From: Arsenicicoccus cauae
GTDB lineage: Bacteria > Actinomycetota > Actinomycetes > Actinomycetales > Dermatophilaceae
Assembly: GCF_009707125.1 (NCBI RefSeq)
Contig: NZ_WLVL01000023.1
Coordinates: 1-64,000, forward strand
Direction: 5' to 3'
Length of the DNA: 64,000 nt
Below, piece after piece: positions 25,403 through 35,153 of this stretch. The position numbers and the translations under genes were made by a program. Position 1 is the stretch's first letter. Each line of letters opens with the position of its first letter. The notes beneath the pieces were generated by a model. It made no database searches, was not told where the DNA came from, and saw only the letters and a program-made list of their open reading frames with translations.

Positions 25403-28400
25403 ATGGCACCCGACAACGACACCCTCCCCACCTCCGACGCCGCAGACGCCTCCGACGTCACGGGCACCGCCGAAACCCCCGACACCGCAGGGGGCCCCGA
25501 CACCGCCGAAGCCCCCGACACCTCCGAGGCCACGGCGCCTGCCAAGAAGTCCACCCGCCCCCGCAAGGCCGCCGCCACCAAGCGGGCGCCGCGCAAGGCC
25601 GCCAAGAAGGCCCCCGCCGCCGAGGAGGCGCACCGCCCGAGCATCAGCGACGCTGACGACCTGCTCGGCACGCCCGGCACCGAGGCCGAGGAGGGCGACG
25701 CCCGCGCCGCGGTCGACGCCGTCACCGCCGCCGCCCCCGCCAAGAAGGCCGCCAAGCGCACCCGCCGCGCCACCACGAAGGCGTCGGCCCCCTCCGTGAC
25801 CGAGTCCGTCGCCGGCACCGACGCCGACGATGATGCGTATGACGCGCCCGGCCTCACCTCCGGGGTGCCCGACCACGCCGCCGAGCGGGCCGCCGCGCAG
25901 GCGGACGCCGTGGAGCACGCCCCCGAGATCGCGGCCGACGGGGACGCCGACGACAGCGACGAGGAGGTCGTCGACATCGCGCTGGCGGTGCTGGACGAGG
26001 ACCACCTCAACGACCTGATCAACGAGCTGCCCGTGCGTTCTGCCGGCGACGCCGCCGCGCCGGCCGTCTCGCCGTTCGGCCTGCTCTTCCAGGCGCCGGA
26101 CCCCACGGTGGCCCGTCGCTCGCGGCGCGCCACCTCGCCGAGCGTCGACCCCTCCACCATCCAGCGCGACGAGACCGACGACGCCGAGGGCGACGAGCAC
26201 GACGACCTCGACGACCCGGCTCGGGGCCGGCCGCGTGGCCGGGTCTCCCGCTCACGCGACGAGCGGGACCTGCGCGGCCGGGACGCCCGTGGCCGCGACG
26301 TGGAGGACGATGAGGGCGACAGCCGCGGCGCGGGGAGCACCGGTCGCACCGACGGACCCGACGTCGATGACGCGGACGAGCAGGACGACGACCAGGCCCC
26401 GCGCCGTCGTCGTCGTGGTGGCAAGGGCCGCCGCGGCCGGTCGGGCTCCGACGACCGCGGCGACGACCGGGGCGCCTCTGACGAGCAGGCCGACGGCGAT
26501 GACGACAGCGCCGACCGCGGCGGCCGCGGCCGCACCGGTGACCGCGACGACCGTCAGGTCGACGACGACACGAACGACGCAGACCACACGAACGACGCAG
26601 ACGACACGAACGACGCAGACGACACCGACGACCAGGGCGACGACGGCGAGCAGTCCGGGGGCTCCCGCCGCTCGCGCCGCCGCCGCGGCCGTGGTCGCTC
26701 CGGCGGACGCGCGGACTCCGACGGCGACGACCGCAGCGACGACAAGGGCGACGACGAGCCGGACGACTCCGATGAGGGCCGCGACGGCCGCAGCTCCCGC
26801 AACGGCCGGGACGACCAGGGCGAGGACGACGACGACTCGTCGAGCTCGTCGCGCCGTCGCCGCCGCCGCCGGCGCTCGGGCTCCGGCGGTGGGGACGAGG
26901 ACCCGCCCGGCACCGTGACCAAGGTGCGTGAGTCCCGTCGCTCGGACTCCGCCACCGGCATCAAGGGATCGACCCGCCTGGAGGCCAAGAAGCAGCGCCG
27001 CCGCGAGGGCCGTGAGGCCGGGCGTCGCCGCACGATCATCACCGAGGCCGAGTTCCTCGCCCGTCGCGAGAGCGTCGAGCGGACCATGGTCGTCCGCGAC
27101 AGCGGCGACCGCACCCAGATCGCCGTGCTCGAGGACGGCGTCCTCGTGGAGCACTACGTCTCGCGGGAGCAGTCGGCGAGCTCGACCAGCATCGCGGGCA
27201 ACATCTACCTCGGTCGCGTGCAGAACGTCCTGCCGTCGATGGAGGCCGCCTTCGTCGACATCGGCAAGGGCCGCAACGCCGTGCTCTACGCCGGCGAGGT
27301 CAACTGGGACGCCGCGGGTCTGGAGAACGGCCAGCCGCGCCGCATCGAGAACGCCCTCAAGTCCGGGCAGACGGTCCTGGTCCAGGCGACCAAGGACCCG
27401 ATCGGTCACAAGGGCGCCCGCCTGACCTCGCAGATCTCGCTGCCCGGCCGCTACCTCGTCTTCGTCCCCGGCAGCTCGATGACGGGGATCAGCCGCAAGC
27501 TGCCCGACACCGAGCGCGCCCGGCTCAAGAAGATCCTCAAGGAGGTCATGCCCGCCGACGCCGGCGTGATCGTCCGCACGGCCGCCGAGGGGGCCAGCGA
27601 GCAGGAGCTGCGCGCCGACGTCGCCCGCCTCACCTCGATGTGGGACGACATCCAGGCCAAGGCCGGCGCGCGCGGCACCAACGCCCCGGCGCTGCTGCAC
27701 GGCGAGCCGGACCTGACGGTCCGGGTGATCCGCGACGTCTTCAACGAGGACTTCAGCTCGCTGGTCGTGTCCGGGCCCCAGGTCTGGGAGACCGTGAGCT
27801 CGTATGTCGAGTCCGTGGCTCCCGACCTGGCCCCGCGGCTGACGCGGTGGACCGGTGACAAGGACGTCTTCGCGGAGCACCGCGTCGACGAGCAGCTCGC
27901 CAAGGCGATGGACCGCAAGGTCTGGCTGCCCTCCGGCGGCTCCCTGGTGATCGACCGCACCGAGGCGATGACCGTGGTCGACGTCAACACCGGCAAGTTC
28001 GTCGGCCAGGGCGGCAACCTCGAGGAGACCGTCACCAAGAACAACATCGAGGCGGCCGAGGAGATCGTGCGCCAGCTGCGGCTGCGCGACATCGGCGGCA
28101 TCATCGTCGTCGACTTCATCGACATGGTCCTCGAGTCCAACCGCGACCTGGTCGTGCGGCGGCTCGTCGAGTGCCTGGGCCGTGACCGCACCAAGCACCA
28201 GGTCGCCGAGGTCACCTCGCTGGGCCTGGTCCAGATGACCCGCAAGCGCGTGGGGACCGGACTGATCGAGTCCTTCTCCACCACCTGCGAGCACTGCAAC
28301 GGCCGCGGGATCCTCGTCTCCTCCACGCCGGTCGCTCCGGGCACGGAGTCCGGCGTCGACCACTCGCACGAGCAGGGCGGCCGTCGTGGCCGCAAGGGCA

Positions 28401-29278
28401 AGGGCGGCAACGGCGGCTCGAACGGCGGCTCCGGCAACGGGGGCTCTGGCAATGGCGACTCCGGCAACGGTGGCAACGGCGGCAACGGGTCCGGCGCCGG
28501 CAAGGCCGAGGACGCCGGGCCGACCCCTGCCCAGATCGCCGCGGCCGCGCATGCCGCCGCGATGGCCGCTTCCAAGGCCGTGGCCGAGGACGAGCAGCCC
28601 GCGTCGCCCGACGAGGTGGCCCGGGCCATCGACGACGCCATGTCCTCCGTGCTCGGCGACGAGCCGGCCGCCTCGTCGGCTCCGGCCGGTGCGGCCACGG
28701 ACGCCGGCGGCGCGCACGACGCCCCGCAGGAGGAGCGCCCCGCCCGGGGGCGCCGCTCCGCCCGCAAGGGACGCGCTTCCAAGGCGGCCGGCGCGCCCGC
28801 ACCGGCACCGGCGCCCGCCGAGGCAGGGCCCCATGCGGATCCTGCCGAGGACGCCGCGCCCGGCTCCGACGCCGAGTCGGCGGCCAACGCCGCCTCCGAA
28901 GCCGCGGCGAGCGCCGACCACCCCGGTCTCGGCTGGGGGTCGCAGGATGAGTCCGGCACGCCCCGTCCCGGAGCCGCCACGGCCGGCGCCGGCTGGGGCG
29001 CGGACACCTCCGTGGCCGACGTCGACGCTCCCGCCGGGGTGGTCGCCGCCGCGATCGCCCAGCAGCGGGACCAGGCGCTGGACCAGACCGTCGCCCCGAC
29101 CGACAACGCGCCCGAGGCCGAGACCAGCCCCGAGCCCAGGCCCGAGGCCGAGACCAGCCCCGAGCCCGAGCAGCGCCCCCGCCGGCGCCGCGGTCGTGTC
29201 GTCGCCCCAGCGGGACCGCCCAAGGCCGCTGAGGCCAGCGGGTCGGCATACGAGCCCTCGCCCGCGACCGACGCCTGA
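25403..29278 (+). CDS. rne: Ribonuclease E/G
   Basis: A 1291-residue RNase E/G, the single-strand endonuclease for mRNA decay and rRNA processing. Start ATG 25403 has GAAGGGAA upstream; an earlier GTG in frame lacks support. Residues 1-520 are acidic/Arg-rich low complexity, with a run of DTNDAD repeats. The catalytic core follows: S1 segment GNIYLGRVQNVLPSMEAAFV, metal-binding aspartates in VVDVNTGKFVG and IIVVDFIDM, and the zinc-link CEHCNGRG. The C-terminal 320 residues are Gly/Ala/Pro-rich, probably a scaffold for partners. Longer than most actinobacterial homologues because of both tails. A terminator follows the stop. Confidence 0.95.
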   Translation: MAPDNDTLPTSDAADASDVTGTAETPDTAGGPDTAEAPDTSEATAPAKKSTRPRKAAATKRAPRKAAKKAPAAEEAHRPSISDADDLLGTPGTEAEEGDARAAVDAVTAAAPAKKAAKRTRRATTKASAPSVTESVAGTDADDDAYDAPGLTSGVPDHAAERAAAQADAVEHAPEIAADGDADDSDEEVVDIALAVLDEDHLNDLINELPVRSAGDAAAPAVSPFGLLFQAPDPTVARRSRRATSPSVDPSTIQRDETDDAEGDEHDDLDDPARGRPRGRVSRSRDERDLRGRDARGRDVEDDEGDSRGAGSTGRTDGPDVDDADEQDDDQAPRRRRRGGKGRRGRSGSDDRGDDRGASDEQADGDDDSADRGGRGRTGDRDDRQVDDDTNDADHTNDADDTNDADDTDDQGDDGEQSGGSRRSRRRRGRGRSGGRADSDGDDRSDDKGDDEPDDSDEGRDGRSSRNGRDDQGEDDDDSSSSSRRRRRRRRSGSGGGDEDPPGTVTKVRESRRSDSATGIKGSTRLEAKKQRRREGREAGRRRTIITEAEFLARRESVERTMVVRDSGDRTQIAVLEDGVLVEHYVSREQSASSTSIAGNIYLGRVQNVLPSMEAAFVDIGKGRNAVLYAGEVNWDAAGLENGQPRRIENALKSGQTVLVQATKDPIGHKGARLTSQISLPGRYLVFVPGSSMTGISRKLPDTERARLKKILKEVMPADAGVIVRTAAEGASEQELRADVARLTSMWDDIQAKAGARGTNAPALLHGEPDLTVRVIRDVFNEDFSSLVVSGPQVWETVSSYVESVAPDLAPRLTRWTGDKDVFAEHRVDEQLAKAMDRKVWLPSGGSLVIDRTEAMTVVDVNTGKFVGQGGNLEETVTKNNIEAAEEIVRQLRLRDIGGIIVVDFIDMVLESNRDLVVRRLVECLGRDRTKHQVAEVTSLGLVQMTRKRVGTGLIESFSTTCEHCNGRGILVSSTPVAPGTESGVDHSHEQGGRRGRKGKGGNGGSNGGSGNGGSGNGDSGNGGNGGNGSGAGKAEDAGPTPAQIAAAAHAAAMAASKAVAEDEQPASPDEVARAIDDAMSSVLGDEPAASSAPAGAATDAGGAHDAPQEERPARGRRSARKGRASKAAGAPAPAPAPAEAGPHADPAEDAAPGSDAESAANAASEAAASADHPGLGWGSQDESGTPRPGAATAGAGWGADTSVADVDAPAGVVAAAIAQQRDQALDQTVAPTDNAPEAETSPEPRPEAETSPEPEQRPRRRRGRVVAPAGPPKAAEASGSAYEPSPATDA
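26567..26620 (+). repeat. Three 18-bp tandem repeats inside rne
   Basis: Three head-to-tail copies of GACACGAACGACGCAGAC (second copy begins CAC) encode DTNDAD-HTNDAD-DTNDAD in the acidic N-terminal extension of RNase E. The near identity suggests recent slippage expansion, and copy number may vary between strains. Confidence 0.85.
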
Positions 29279-29283
29279 CCGGT

Positions 29284-29333
29284 CTCGTGGGGTGGTCCGG
29301 GCACCGGGATCGGTGTGCGCACCACCCCACGAG
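29284..29333 (+). terminator. Terminator after rne
   Basis: Thirteen-base perfect arms CTCGTGGGGTGGT (29284-29296) and ACCACCCCACGAG (29321-29333), with a smaller GCACCG/CGGTGT hairpin nested in the loop. It begins six bases after the rne stop and separates rne from the rplU promoter. Confidence 0.75.
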
Positions 29334-29349
29334 GGGCCGGGCCGGGGAT

Positions 29350-29379
29350 TTGGTCACAGCACCCTCGCGCCGGTACTCT
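29350..29379 (+). promoter_or_regulatory. Promoter of rplU-rpmA
   Basis: TTGGTC (29350-29355), 18-base spacer, TACTCT (29374-29379). The predicted start lies about 113 bases before rplU, leaving room for a ribosomal-protein leader that could be used for autoregulation. The same -35 hexamer and spacing recur at the tRNA-Ala promoter. Confidence 0.65.
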
Positions 29380-29498
29380 GGTGAGTCGGTGCGTCCACCG
29401 TCCCCCGCGTTGCCCAGGCGAAGTGCCAGGCGCGATCGGAGGCCGGTCACGAAGCGGCGGCCGGTTCCACACCCTCATCAAGAGAGCGAGTCTGCAAC

Positions 29499-29807
29499 GT
29501 GTACGCGATTGTTCGCGCAGGCGGGCGCCAGGAGAAGGTCTCCGTCGGCGACGTCCTCATCGTCGACAAGGTGAACGACAAGCCCGGCGAGTCCATCCAG
29601 CTCCAGCCCCTGCTGCTCGTTGACGGCTCCACCGTCACCAGTGACGCAGCCACGCTTGCCAAGGTCAAGGTCACGGCCGAGGTCGTCAAGGCGACCAAGG
29701 GCCCCAAGATCACGATCATGAAGTACAAGAACAAGACGGGCTACCGCAAGCGCCAGGGTCACCGTCAGCCGACCACCCAGATCAAGGTCACCGCGATCGA
29801 GGCCTGA
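29499..29807 (+). CDS. rplU: 50S ribosomal protein L21
   Basis: L21 binds 23S rRNA near domain VI. The 102-residue product begins at GTG 29499 ([18 protein letters not shown]) and contains the conserved ends [19 protein letters not shown] and [16 protein letters not shown]. Full length for the family. The gene is followed after 47 bases by rpmA, the universal partner, and both are expressed from the upstream promoter. Confidence 0.97.
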   Translation: MYAIVRAGGRQEKVSVGDVLIVDKVNDKPGESIQLQPLLLVDGSTVTSDAATLAKVKVTAEVVKATKGPKITIMKYKNKTGYRKRQGHRQPTTQIKVTAIEA

Positions 29808-29854
29808 GCCTCCTCGCACCCCCAGCTCACGATTCGACGAAGGCAGGCTTAGTC

Positions 29855-30109
29855 ATGGCACACAAGAAGGGTGCATCCAGCTCCAAGAACGGTCGCGACT
29901 CGAACGCCCAGCGCCTCGGCGTCAAGCGCTTCGGCGGCCAGGAGGTGAACGCCGGCGAGATCATCGTCCGCCAGCGCGGCACGCACTTCCACCCCGGCGC
30001 CAACGTCGGCCGCGGCAAGGACGACACGCTGTTCGCCCTCGCCGCCGGTGCCGTCGAGTTCGGCACCAAGCGCGGCCGCAAGGTCGTCAACATCGTCGCC
30101 GGCGAGTGA
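29855..30109 (+). CDS. rpmA: 50S ribosomal protein L27
   Basis: L27 lies at the peptidyl transferase centre, its N-terminus reaching the P-site tRNA. The 84-residue product begins [21 protein letters not shown], i.e. the mature N-terminus without the cleaved extension found in Firmicutes, and has [18 protein letters not shown] and [19 protein letters not shown] very strong hairpin follows the stop. Confidence 0.98.
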   Translation: MAHKKGASSSKNGRDSNAQRLGVKRFGGQEVNAGEIIVRQRGTHFHPGANVGRGKDDTLFALAAGAVEFGTKRGRKVVNIVAGE

Positions 30110-30143
30110 CGCACCGCTGAGCCTCCGCTCAGCACACATGTTT

Positions 30144-30180
30144 GCGCGAGGGTGCAGGCCACGAGCCTGCACCCTCGCGC
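30144..30180 (+). terminator. Strong 16-bp hairpin between rpmA and obgE
   Basis: Perfect 16-base arms GCGCGAGGGTGCAGGC (30144-30159) and GCCTGCACCCTCGCGC (30165-30180) with a five-base loop, preceded by TTT and followed by GGTTTG. It ends 31 bases before the obgE start, so it probably attenuates read-through so that ribosomal proteins are made in excess over the downstream GTPase. Confidence 0.82.
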
Positions 30181-30211
30181 GGTTTGCCACCGAGGAGATA
30201 AGGACCAGGAC

Positions 30212-31735
30212 ATGGCGAGCTTCGTCGACCGGGTGACGCTGCACGTGCAGGCGGGCAACGGTGGTCACGGCGTGGCCTCCGTGCACCGCGAGAAGTTCAA
30301 GCCGCTCGGCGGCCCCGACGGGGGCAACGGCGGTCGCGGCGGGTCGGTCGTGCTCCGCGTCGACCCGCAGAAGACCACGCTCCTCGACTACCACCACACC
30401 CCGCACCGCAAGGCCGGCAACGGCAAGCCGGGCGAGGGCGCCGAGCGCAACGGCGCCGACGGCGACGACCTGGTGCTCGGCGTGCCGCAGGGGACCGTCG
30501 TCAAGGACAAGCAGGGCCGACTGCTCGCCGACCTCGTCGAGATGGGCGGGGAGTATGTCGTCGCCCAGGGCGGTCGCGGCGGCCTCGGCAACAAGGCGCT
30601 GGCGTCCACCCGCCGCAAGGCCCCCGGCTTCGCCCTCCTCGGTGAGCCGGGCGACGAGCACGACGTCGTGCTGGAGCTCAAGACGCTCGCCGACGTCGCC
30701 CTGATCGGCTTCCCCTCCGCCGGCAAGTCGTCCCTGGTGTCGGTGCTCTCCAGCGCCCGACCCAAGATCGCGGACTACCCCTTCACCACGCTGGTGCCCA
30801 ACCTCGGCGTCGTGACGGCGGGCTCCGCGCGCTACACGGTCGCCGACGTTCCCGGGCTGATCCCCGGCGCTCACGAGGGCAAGGGCCTCGGCCTGGAGTT
30901 CCTGCGCCACGTCGAGCGCTGCTCGGTGCTGGTGCACGTCGTGGACTGCGCCACCCTGGAGCCCGACCGCGACCCGATGTCCGACCTCGAGGCGATCGAG
31001 CGGGAGCTCGGCCTCTACGTCCCCGACGCGACCCTGGGTGGCAAGCCCCTCACCGAGCGCACCCGCATCGTCGTGCTCAACAAGGCCGACGTCCCCGAGG
31101 CCGAGGAGCTCGCCGAGTTCGTCAAGCCCGACCTGGAGGCCCGCGGCCTCGAGGTGCACGTCGTCTCCGCGGTGGCCCGCACCGGGCTCAAGGAGCTCAC
31201 CTTCTCCCTGGCGCGCCACGTCGAGGCGGCCCGCGCCGAGCTGGAGGAGGTCGTGACCCCGCGCGTCGTCATACGGCCCAAGGCCGTCGACGACACCGGC
31301 TTCACCGTCCGCAAGGAGAACACCTCCGACGGGGTCATCTATCGCGTCGTCGGCGACCGGCCCGCCCGGTGGGTGCGCCAGACCGACTTCAGCAACGACG
31401 AGGCCGTCGGCTACCTCGCCGACCGGCTGGGCCGGCTGGGCGTCGAGGAGGAGCTGTTCAAGGTCGGGGCGGTTGCCGGGGACACCGTCGTGATCGGGGC
31501 CGAGGACGACGCGGTCGTCTTTGACTGGGAGCCGACCCTCGCCACCGGCGCCGAGCTGCTCGGCCGTCGCGGCACCGACCTGCGCCTGGAGCAGGCGGAG
31601 GGCACCCGTCGCGCCACCCGCGCCGAGAAGCGCGAGGAGCTCGCCGACCTCAAGGCCGCCCGCCGCAAGACCGCCGCCGAGCTTGACGCCGAGCGCCGCT
31701 CTGGCCACTGGGCGACGCTGCGCGACGAGGACTGA
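30212..31735 (+). CDS. obgE: GTPase Obg/CgtA
   Basis: Obg is a ribosome-associated GTPase for 50S maturation and stress signalling. The 507-residue protein starts at ATG 30212 after GAGGAGATAAGGA. The glycine-rich Obg fold fills residues 1-160 ([32 protein letters not shown]). The G domain has [26 protein letters not shown] and NKAD. The C-terminal OCT domain (residues about 345-430) and a charged tail follow. proB starts seven bases after the stop. Confidence 0.97.
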   Translation: MASFVDRVTLHVQAGNGGHGVASVHREKFKPLGGPDGGNGGRGGSVVLRVDPQKTTLLDYHHTPHRKAGNGKPGEGAERNGADGDDLVLGVPQGTVVKDKQGRLLADLVEMGGEYVVAQGGRGGLGNKALASTRRKAPGFALLGEPGDEHDVVLELKTLADVALIGFPSAGKSSLVSVLSSARPKIADYPFTTLVPNLGVVTAGSARYTVADVPGLIPGAHEGKGLGLEFLRHVERCSVLVHVVDCATLEPDRDPMSDLEAIERELGLYVPDATLGGKPLTERTRIVVLNKADVPEAEELAEFVKPDLEARGLEVHVVSAVARTGLKELTFSLARHVEAARAELEEVVTPRVVIRPKAVDDTGFTVRKENTSDGVIYRVVGDRPARWVRQTDFSNDEAVGYLADRLGRLGVEEELFKVGAVAGDTVVIGAEDDAVVFDWEPTLATGAELLGRRGTDLRLEQAEGTRRATRAEKREELADLKAARRKTAAELDAERRSGHWATLRDED

Positions 31736-31741
31736 CCGGCC

Positions 31742-32884
31742 GTGACGGACGAGGTCGACCTCACCGGGGGGACGGGCACCCGGCAGCGCATCGCCGGTGC
31801 GCAGCGCATCGTCGTCAAGGTCGGCTCGTCCTCGCTGACCGGCGGGGACGGTGACCTGGACGACCTCGCCATCGGTCGGCTCGTCGACGCGCTGGCCGGC
31901 CGCTGGCGCGGTGGCGCGCAGGTGGTGCTCGTCTCGTCGGGCGCCATCGCCGCCGGGCTCAACCCCCTGGCCCTGCCCAAGCGCCCCCGTGACCTTGCCA
32001 CCCAGCAGGCCGCCGCCGCCGTGGGCCAGGGTGCCCTGGTGGCGGCCTACACCGCCAGCTTCGGGCGTCACGGGGCCCGTGTCGGGCAGGTGCTGCTGAC
32101 CGAGATGGACGTCACGCGGCGCTCGCACTACGTCAACGCGCGCCGCACGCTCGTGCGTCTCCTGCACCTCGGCGTCGTGCCCGTCGTCAACGAGAACGAC
32201 TCGGTCGCCACGCAGGAGATCCGCTTCGGGGACAACGACCGGCTCGCCGCCCTGGTCGCGCACCTGGTCAAGGCCGACGCCCTGGTGCTCCTCTCCGACG
32301 TCGACGCGCTGTATGACGGACCGCCGTCGCGCCCGGGCGCGCGTCGGATCCCCGTGGTGCGCGGCGCGGCCGACCTGGCCGACGTGGTCGTGCGCGGCTC
32401 CGGCAGCAAGGTCGGGACCGGCGGGATGACGACCAAGATCGAGGCCGCCCGCATCGCCACCGGCGCCGGCATCCCGGCGCTGGTCACGTCGGCCGCGCTG
32501 GCCGCCGAGGCGCTGGGCGGCGAGGACGTGGGGACCGTCTTCGAGGCGCCGGCGGTGCGGCCGCGCGGCCGGCTGCTCTGGCTGCGGCACGCCTCGACGG
32601 CGCGGGGGCGGCTCGAGCTGGACGCCGGCGCCGTCGACGCGGTCGTGGCGCACCGCCGCTCGCTGCTGCCCGCCGGGATCGTGGGCGTGAGCGGCCGCTT
32701 CGACGAGGGCGACGCGGTGGACCTGGTTGCGCCGGACGGGCTCGTGGTGGGGCGGGGGCTGGTCAACTACGGCTCGTCCGAGCTGCCCGCCATGCTGGGT
32801 CGCAGCACCCACGACCTGGGGGACGAGCTGGGGGAGCAGTACCGCCGGGAGGTCATCCACCGCGACGACCTCGCCCTCCTCTGA
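31742..32884 (+). CDS. proB: Glutamate 5-kinase
   Basis: ProB phosphorylates glutamate in the first step of proline synthesis. The 380-residue protein begins at GTG 31742. The amino-acid kinase domain shows VVKVGSSSLT, VSSGAIAAGLNPL, VNENDSVATQEIRFGDNDRL and GTGGMTTKIEAARIAT. The last 110 residues are a PUA domain (GRLLWLRHASTARGRLELDAGAV). It is coupled to obgE. proA normally follows directly; here a block of 50-bp repeats lies between. Confidence 0.96.
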   Translation: MTDEVDLTGGTGTRQRIAGAQRIVVKVGSSSLTGGDGDLDDLAIGRLVDALAGRWRGGAQVVLVSSGAIAAGLNPLALPKRPRDLATQQAAAAVGQGALVAAYTASFGRHGARVGQVLLTEMDVTRRSHYVNARRTLVRLLHLGVVPVVNENDSVATQEIRFGDNDRLAALVAHLVKADALVLLSDVDALYDGPPSRPGARRIPVVRGAADLADVVVRGSGSKVGTGGMTTKIEAARIATGAGIPALVTSAALAAEALGGEDVGTVFEAPAVRPRGRLLWLRHASTARGRLELDAGAVDAVVAHRRSLLPAGIVGVSGRFDEGDAVDLVAPDGLVVGRGLVNYGSSELPAMLGRSTHDLGDELGEQYRREVIHRDDLALL

Positions 32885-32890
32885 CCCGCC

Positions 32891-33012
32891 GGGGGTAGGG
32901 GCATCGGCCGGCCTTCGTTCGCCAGGCTGATGATCCCGCCCCCGGTAGGGGCATCGGCCGGCCTTCGTTCGCCAGGCTGATGATCCCGCCGGGGGTAGGG
33001 GCATCGGCCGGA
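32891..33012 (+). repeat. 50-bp tandem repeat array A (about 2.4 copies)
   Basis: Units of exactly 50 bases (32891-32940, 32941-32990, partial from 32991) contain GGTAGGGGCATCGGCCGGCC followed by TTCGTTCGCCAGGCTGATGA. The same family occurs in reverse orientation at 35151-35320. There are no unique spacers, so this is not a CRISPR array. It lies between proB and proA. Confidence 0.9.
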
Positions 33013-33086
33013 CGTGGTTCCGGGCGTGTGCCCAGCCCCACGAGACGGTGGGGGCGTCATACGGCCGGTTGCGGTTGGATGGGAGC

Positions 33087-34385
33087 ATGACCACCCCGGC
33101 CGCCAAGCCCATCGATCCCGGCGCTCGCGAGCTCGTCTCGGGGCTCGCCGCCCGCGCGCGCACCGCCGCCCGCGAGCTGGCGCTGCTGCCACGAGGCCGC
33201 AAGGATGACGCGCTGCGGACCATGGCCGACGCGCTCGTCGCGGCGACCGATCGCATCGTCGCGGCCAACAACCTCGACGTCGAGCGCGAGACCGCCGCCG
33301 GCACCCGGGCCAACCTGCTGGACCGCCTCACCCTCACCGAGCCGCGCGTCGCCGCCACCGCCCAGGGGCTGCGCGACGTGGCCGGGCTCCCCGACCCGGT
33401 GGGTGACGTCGTCCGTGGCAGCACCACCCCGACCGGGTTGCAGGTCAGGCAGGTTCGCGTTCCAATGGGCGTGGTCGGGATGATCTACGAGGCGCGCCCC
33501 AACGTCACCGTCGACGCCGCCGGCCTGGCCCTCAAGTCCGGCAACGCCTGCATCCTGCGCGGCGGCAGCGCCGCGGAGCACACCAACCGGGTGCTCGTGG
33601 AGGTCCTCCGCGAGACCCTGCGCACCCTCGACCTCAACCCCGACGCCGTCCAGCTGCTCGACGCGCCCGGGCACGACGCGGTGCGCGCCCTCATGACGGC
33701 CCGCGGCGAGGTCGACCTCCTCATCCCGCGCGGGGGAGCGGGTCTGATCCAGACCGTCGTCACCGAGTCGACCGTCCCCACGATCGAGACGGGGGTAGGC
33801 AACTGTCACGTCTATGTCGACGCCGGCGCCGACCTGGACATGGCCGAGCGGATCACGCTGAACTCCAAGACCCACCGCACCAGCGTCTGCAACGCCGCCG
33901 AGTCGCTGCTCGTCCACGAGGCCGTCGCCGATCAGGCGCTGCCTCGGATCCTGCGGGCGCTCGGCAGCGAGGGCGTCGTCATCCACGCCGACCCGGACCT
34001 CAAGGACGTCGCCGAGCAGGCCGGCGCGCGCTGGGTGGAGGCGACCGACGAGGACTGGGCGGCGGAGTACCTCTCCTTGGACATGGCCGTCCGCGTGGTG
34101 CCCTCGCTCGATGCCGCGATCGAGCACGTGCGCCGGTGGTCCAGCGGCCACACGGACGCCATCGTGACCGACGACCGTGGAGCCGCGCGGCGATTCGTCG
34201 ACGAGGTGGACTCGGCAGCGGTCATGGTCAACGCGAGCACGAGGTTCACCGACGGCGGTGAGCTGGGCTTCGGTGCCGAGATCGGCATCTCCACCCAGAA
34301 GCTCCATGCCCGCGGCCCCATGGCCCTCGAGGAGCTCACGAGCACCAAGTGGGTCGTCGAGGGCGACGGACAGGTCCGCGTCTGA
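33087..34385 (+). CDS. proA: Glutamate-5-semialdehyde dehydrogenase (gamma-glutamyl phosphate reductase)
   Basis: ProA reduces gamma-glutamyl phosphate to glutamate semialdehyde with NADPH, the second step of proline synthesis. The 432-residue protein starts at ATG 33087 with GGGAG just upstream. Conserved blocks are [45 protein letters not shown] and the catalytic cysteine region [17 protein letters not shown], then [20 protein letters not shown]. It is full length. Flanked on both sides (with the next gene) by inverted arrays of the 50-bp repeat. Confidence 0.97.
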   Translation: MTTPAAKPIDPGARELVSGLAARARTAARELALLPRGRKDDALRTMADALVAATDRIVAANNLDVERETAAGTRANLLDRLTLTEPRVAATAQGLRDVAGLPDPVGDVVRGSTTPTGLQVRQVRVPMGVVGMIYEARPNVTVDAAGLALKSGNACILRGGSAAEHTNRVLVEVLRETLRTLDLNPDAVQLLDAPGHDAVRALMTARGEVDLLIPRGGAGLIQTVVTESTVPTIETGVGNCHVYVDAGADLDMAERITLNSKTHRTSVCNAAESLLVHEAVADQALPRILRALGSEGVVIHADPDLKDVAEQAGARWVEATDEDWAAEYLSLDMAVRVVPSLDAAIEHVRRWSSGHTDAIVTDDRGAARRFVDEVDSAAVMVNASTRFTDGGELGFGAEIGISTQKLHARGPMALEELTSTKWVVEGDGQVRV

Positions 34386-34451
34386 CGGCGTGATCTGCGC
34401 GCCCCGGACGGTGAGTTCCTCTAGGTTTGTGGCGTTCGACGACGAGAGGAC

Positions 34452-35153
34452 GTGCCGCACGTGGAGGGTCACGAGGTCCGCAAGCTGGCCAGGCTGGAGG
34501 ACGCGCACTGGTGGTACCGCGAGCGCAGGCACATCCTCGCTCGCATGATCTCCGGTATGACGCCCGGCCGGGCCCTGGACATCGGGGCCGCCGGGGGAGG
34601 CAACACCCGCGTGCTGATCGAGCACGGGTGGCAGGCCGTGGCGCTGGAGTACACCCAGGACGGCGCGCTGGCTGCCGACGAGCGCTCGGTGCCGGTGATG
34701 CGGGCCGACGCGACGAACCTGCCCGTGGACACCGGGTCGCTGGACCTGGTGATGGCCTTCGACCTGCTCGAGCACCTGGTCGAGCACGACGCGTGCGTGC
34801 AGGAGGTGCACCGGGTGCTCAAGCCGGGTGCTCCGTTCCTCGTGGCCGTGCCCGTCGACCCCAAGCTGTGGTCCGACCACGACGTCGCCGTCGGTCACGT
34901 GCGGCGCTATCACCGCGCCGAGATCCTGGACCTGCTGCAGCGCAACGGTTTCGAGATCGAGCGACGCTTCGCCTGGAACGTCCTGCTGCGGCCGGTCGTG
35001 TCCATGCGCCGCCGCACGAGCCAGGGCAGCGACCTGCAGGACACGCACTGGGCGGTCAACGCGGCGCTGCGGGCGGTCATCACGGTGGAGCGCTACCTGC
35101 CGGTCAAGGACCTGCCTGGCGTCAGCGAGTTCGTCGTCGCGCGCCGGCGCTGA
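34452..35153 (+). CDS. Class I SAM-dependent methyltransferase
   Basis: A 233-residue methyltransferase with motif I ALDIGAAGGGNTRVL at about residue 38 and motif IV LDLVMAFDLLEHL at about residue 98; then VLKPGAPFLVAVP. The substrate is unknown; the N-terminal EDAHWWYRERR resembles enzymes near polysaccharide or lipid glycosyltransferase genes. GTG 34452 has GAGAGG upstream, and TAGGTT (34422-34427) is a possible -10. The stop codon TGA at 35151 is the first bases of repeat array B. A convergent glycosyltransferase follows. Confidence 0.75.
   Translation: MPHVEGHEVRKLARLEDAHWWYRERRHILARMISGMTPGRALDIGAAGGGNTRVLIEHGWQAVALEYTQDGALAADERSVPVMRADATNLPVDTGSLDLVMAFDLLEHLVEHDACVQEVHRVLKPGAPFLVAVPVDPKLWSDHDVAVGHVRRYHRAEILDLLQRNGFEIERRFAWNVLLRPVVSMRRRTSQGSDLQDTHWAVNAALRAVITVERYLPVKDLPGVSEFVVARRR

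Noticed and set aside
26252-28921. 889-codon open frame on the strand opposite rne
   Set aside because: Its product is low-complexity Ala/Gly/Arg/Val text; it is a shadow of the GC-rich rne coding sequence, which has clear catalytic motifs.
29849-33427. 1192-codon open frame antisense to rpmA, obgE and proB
   Set aside because: It covers three well-supported genes on the other strand and has no domain signal.
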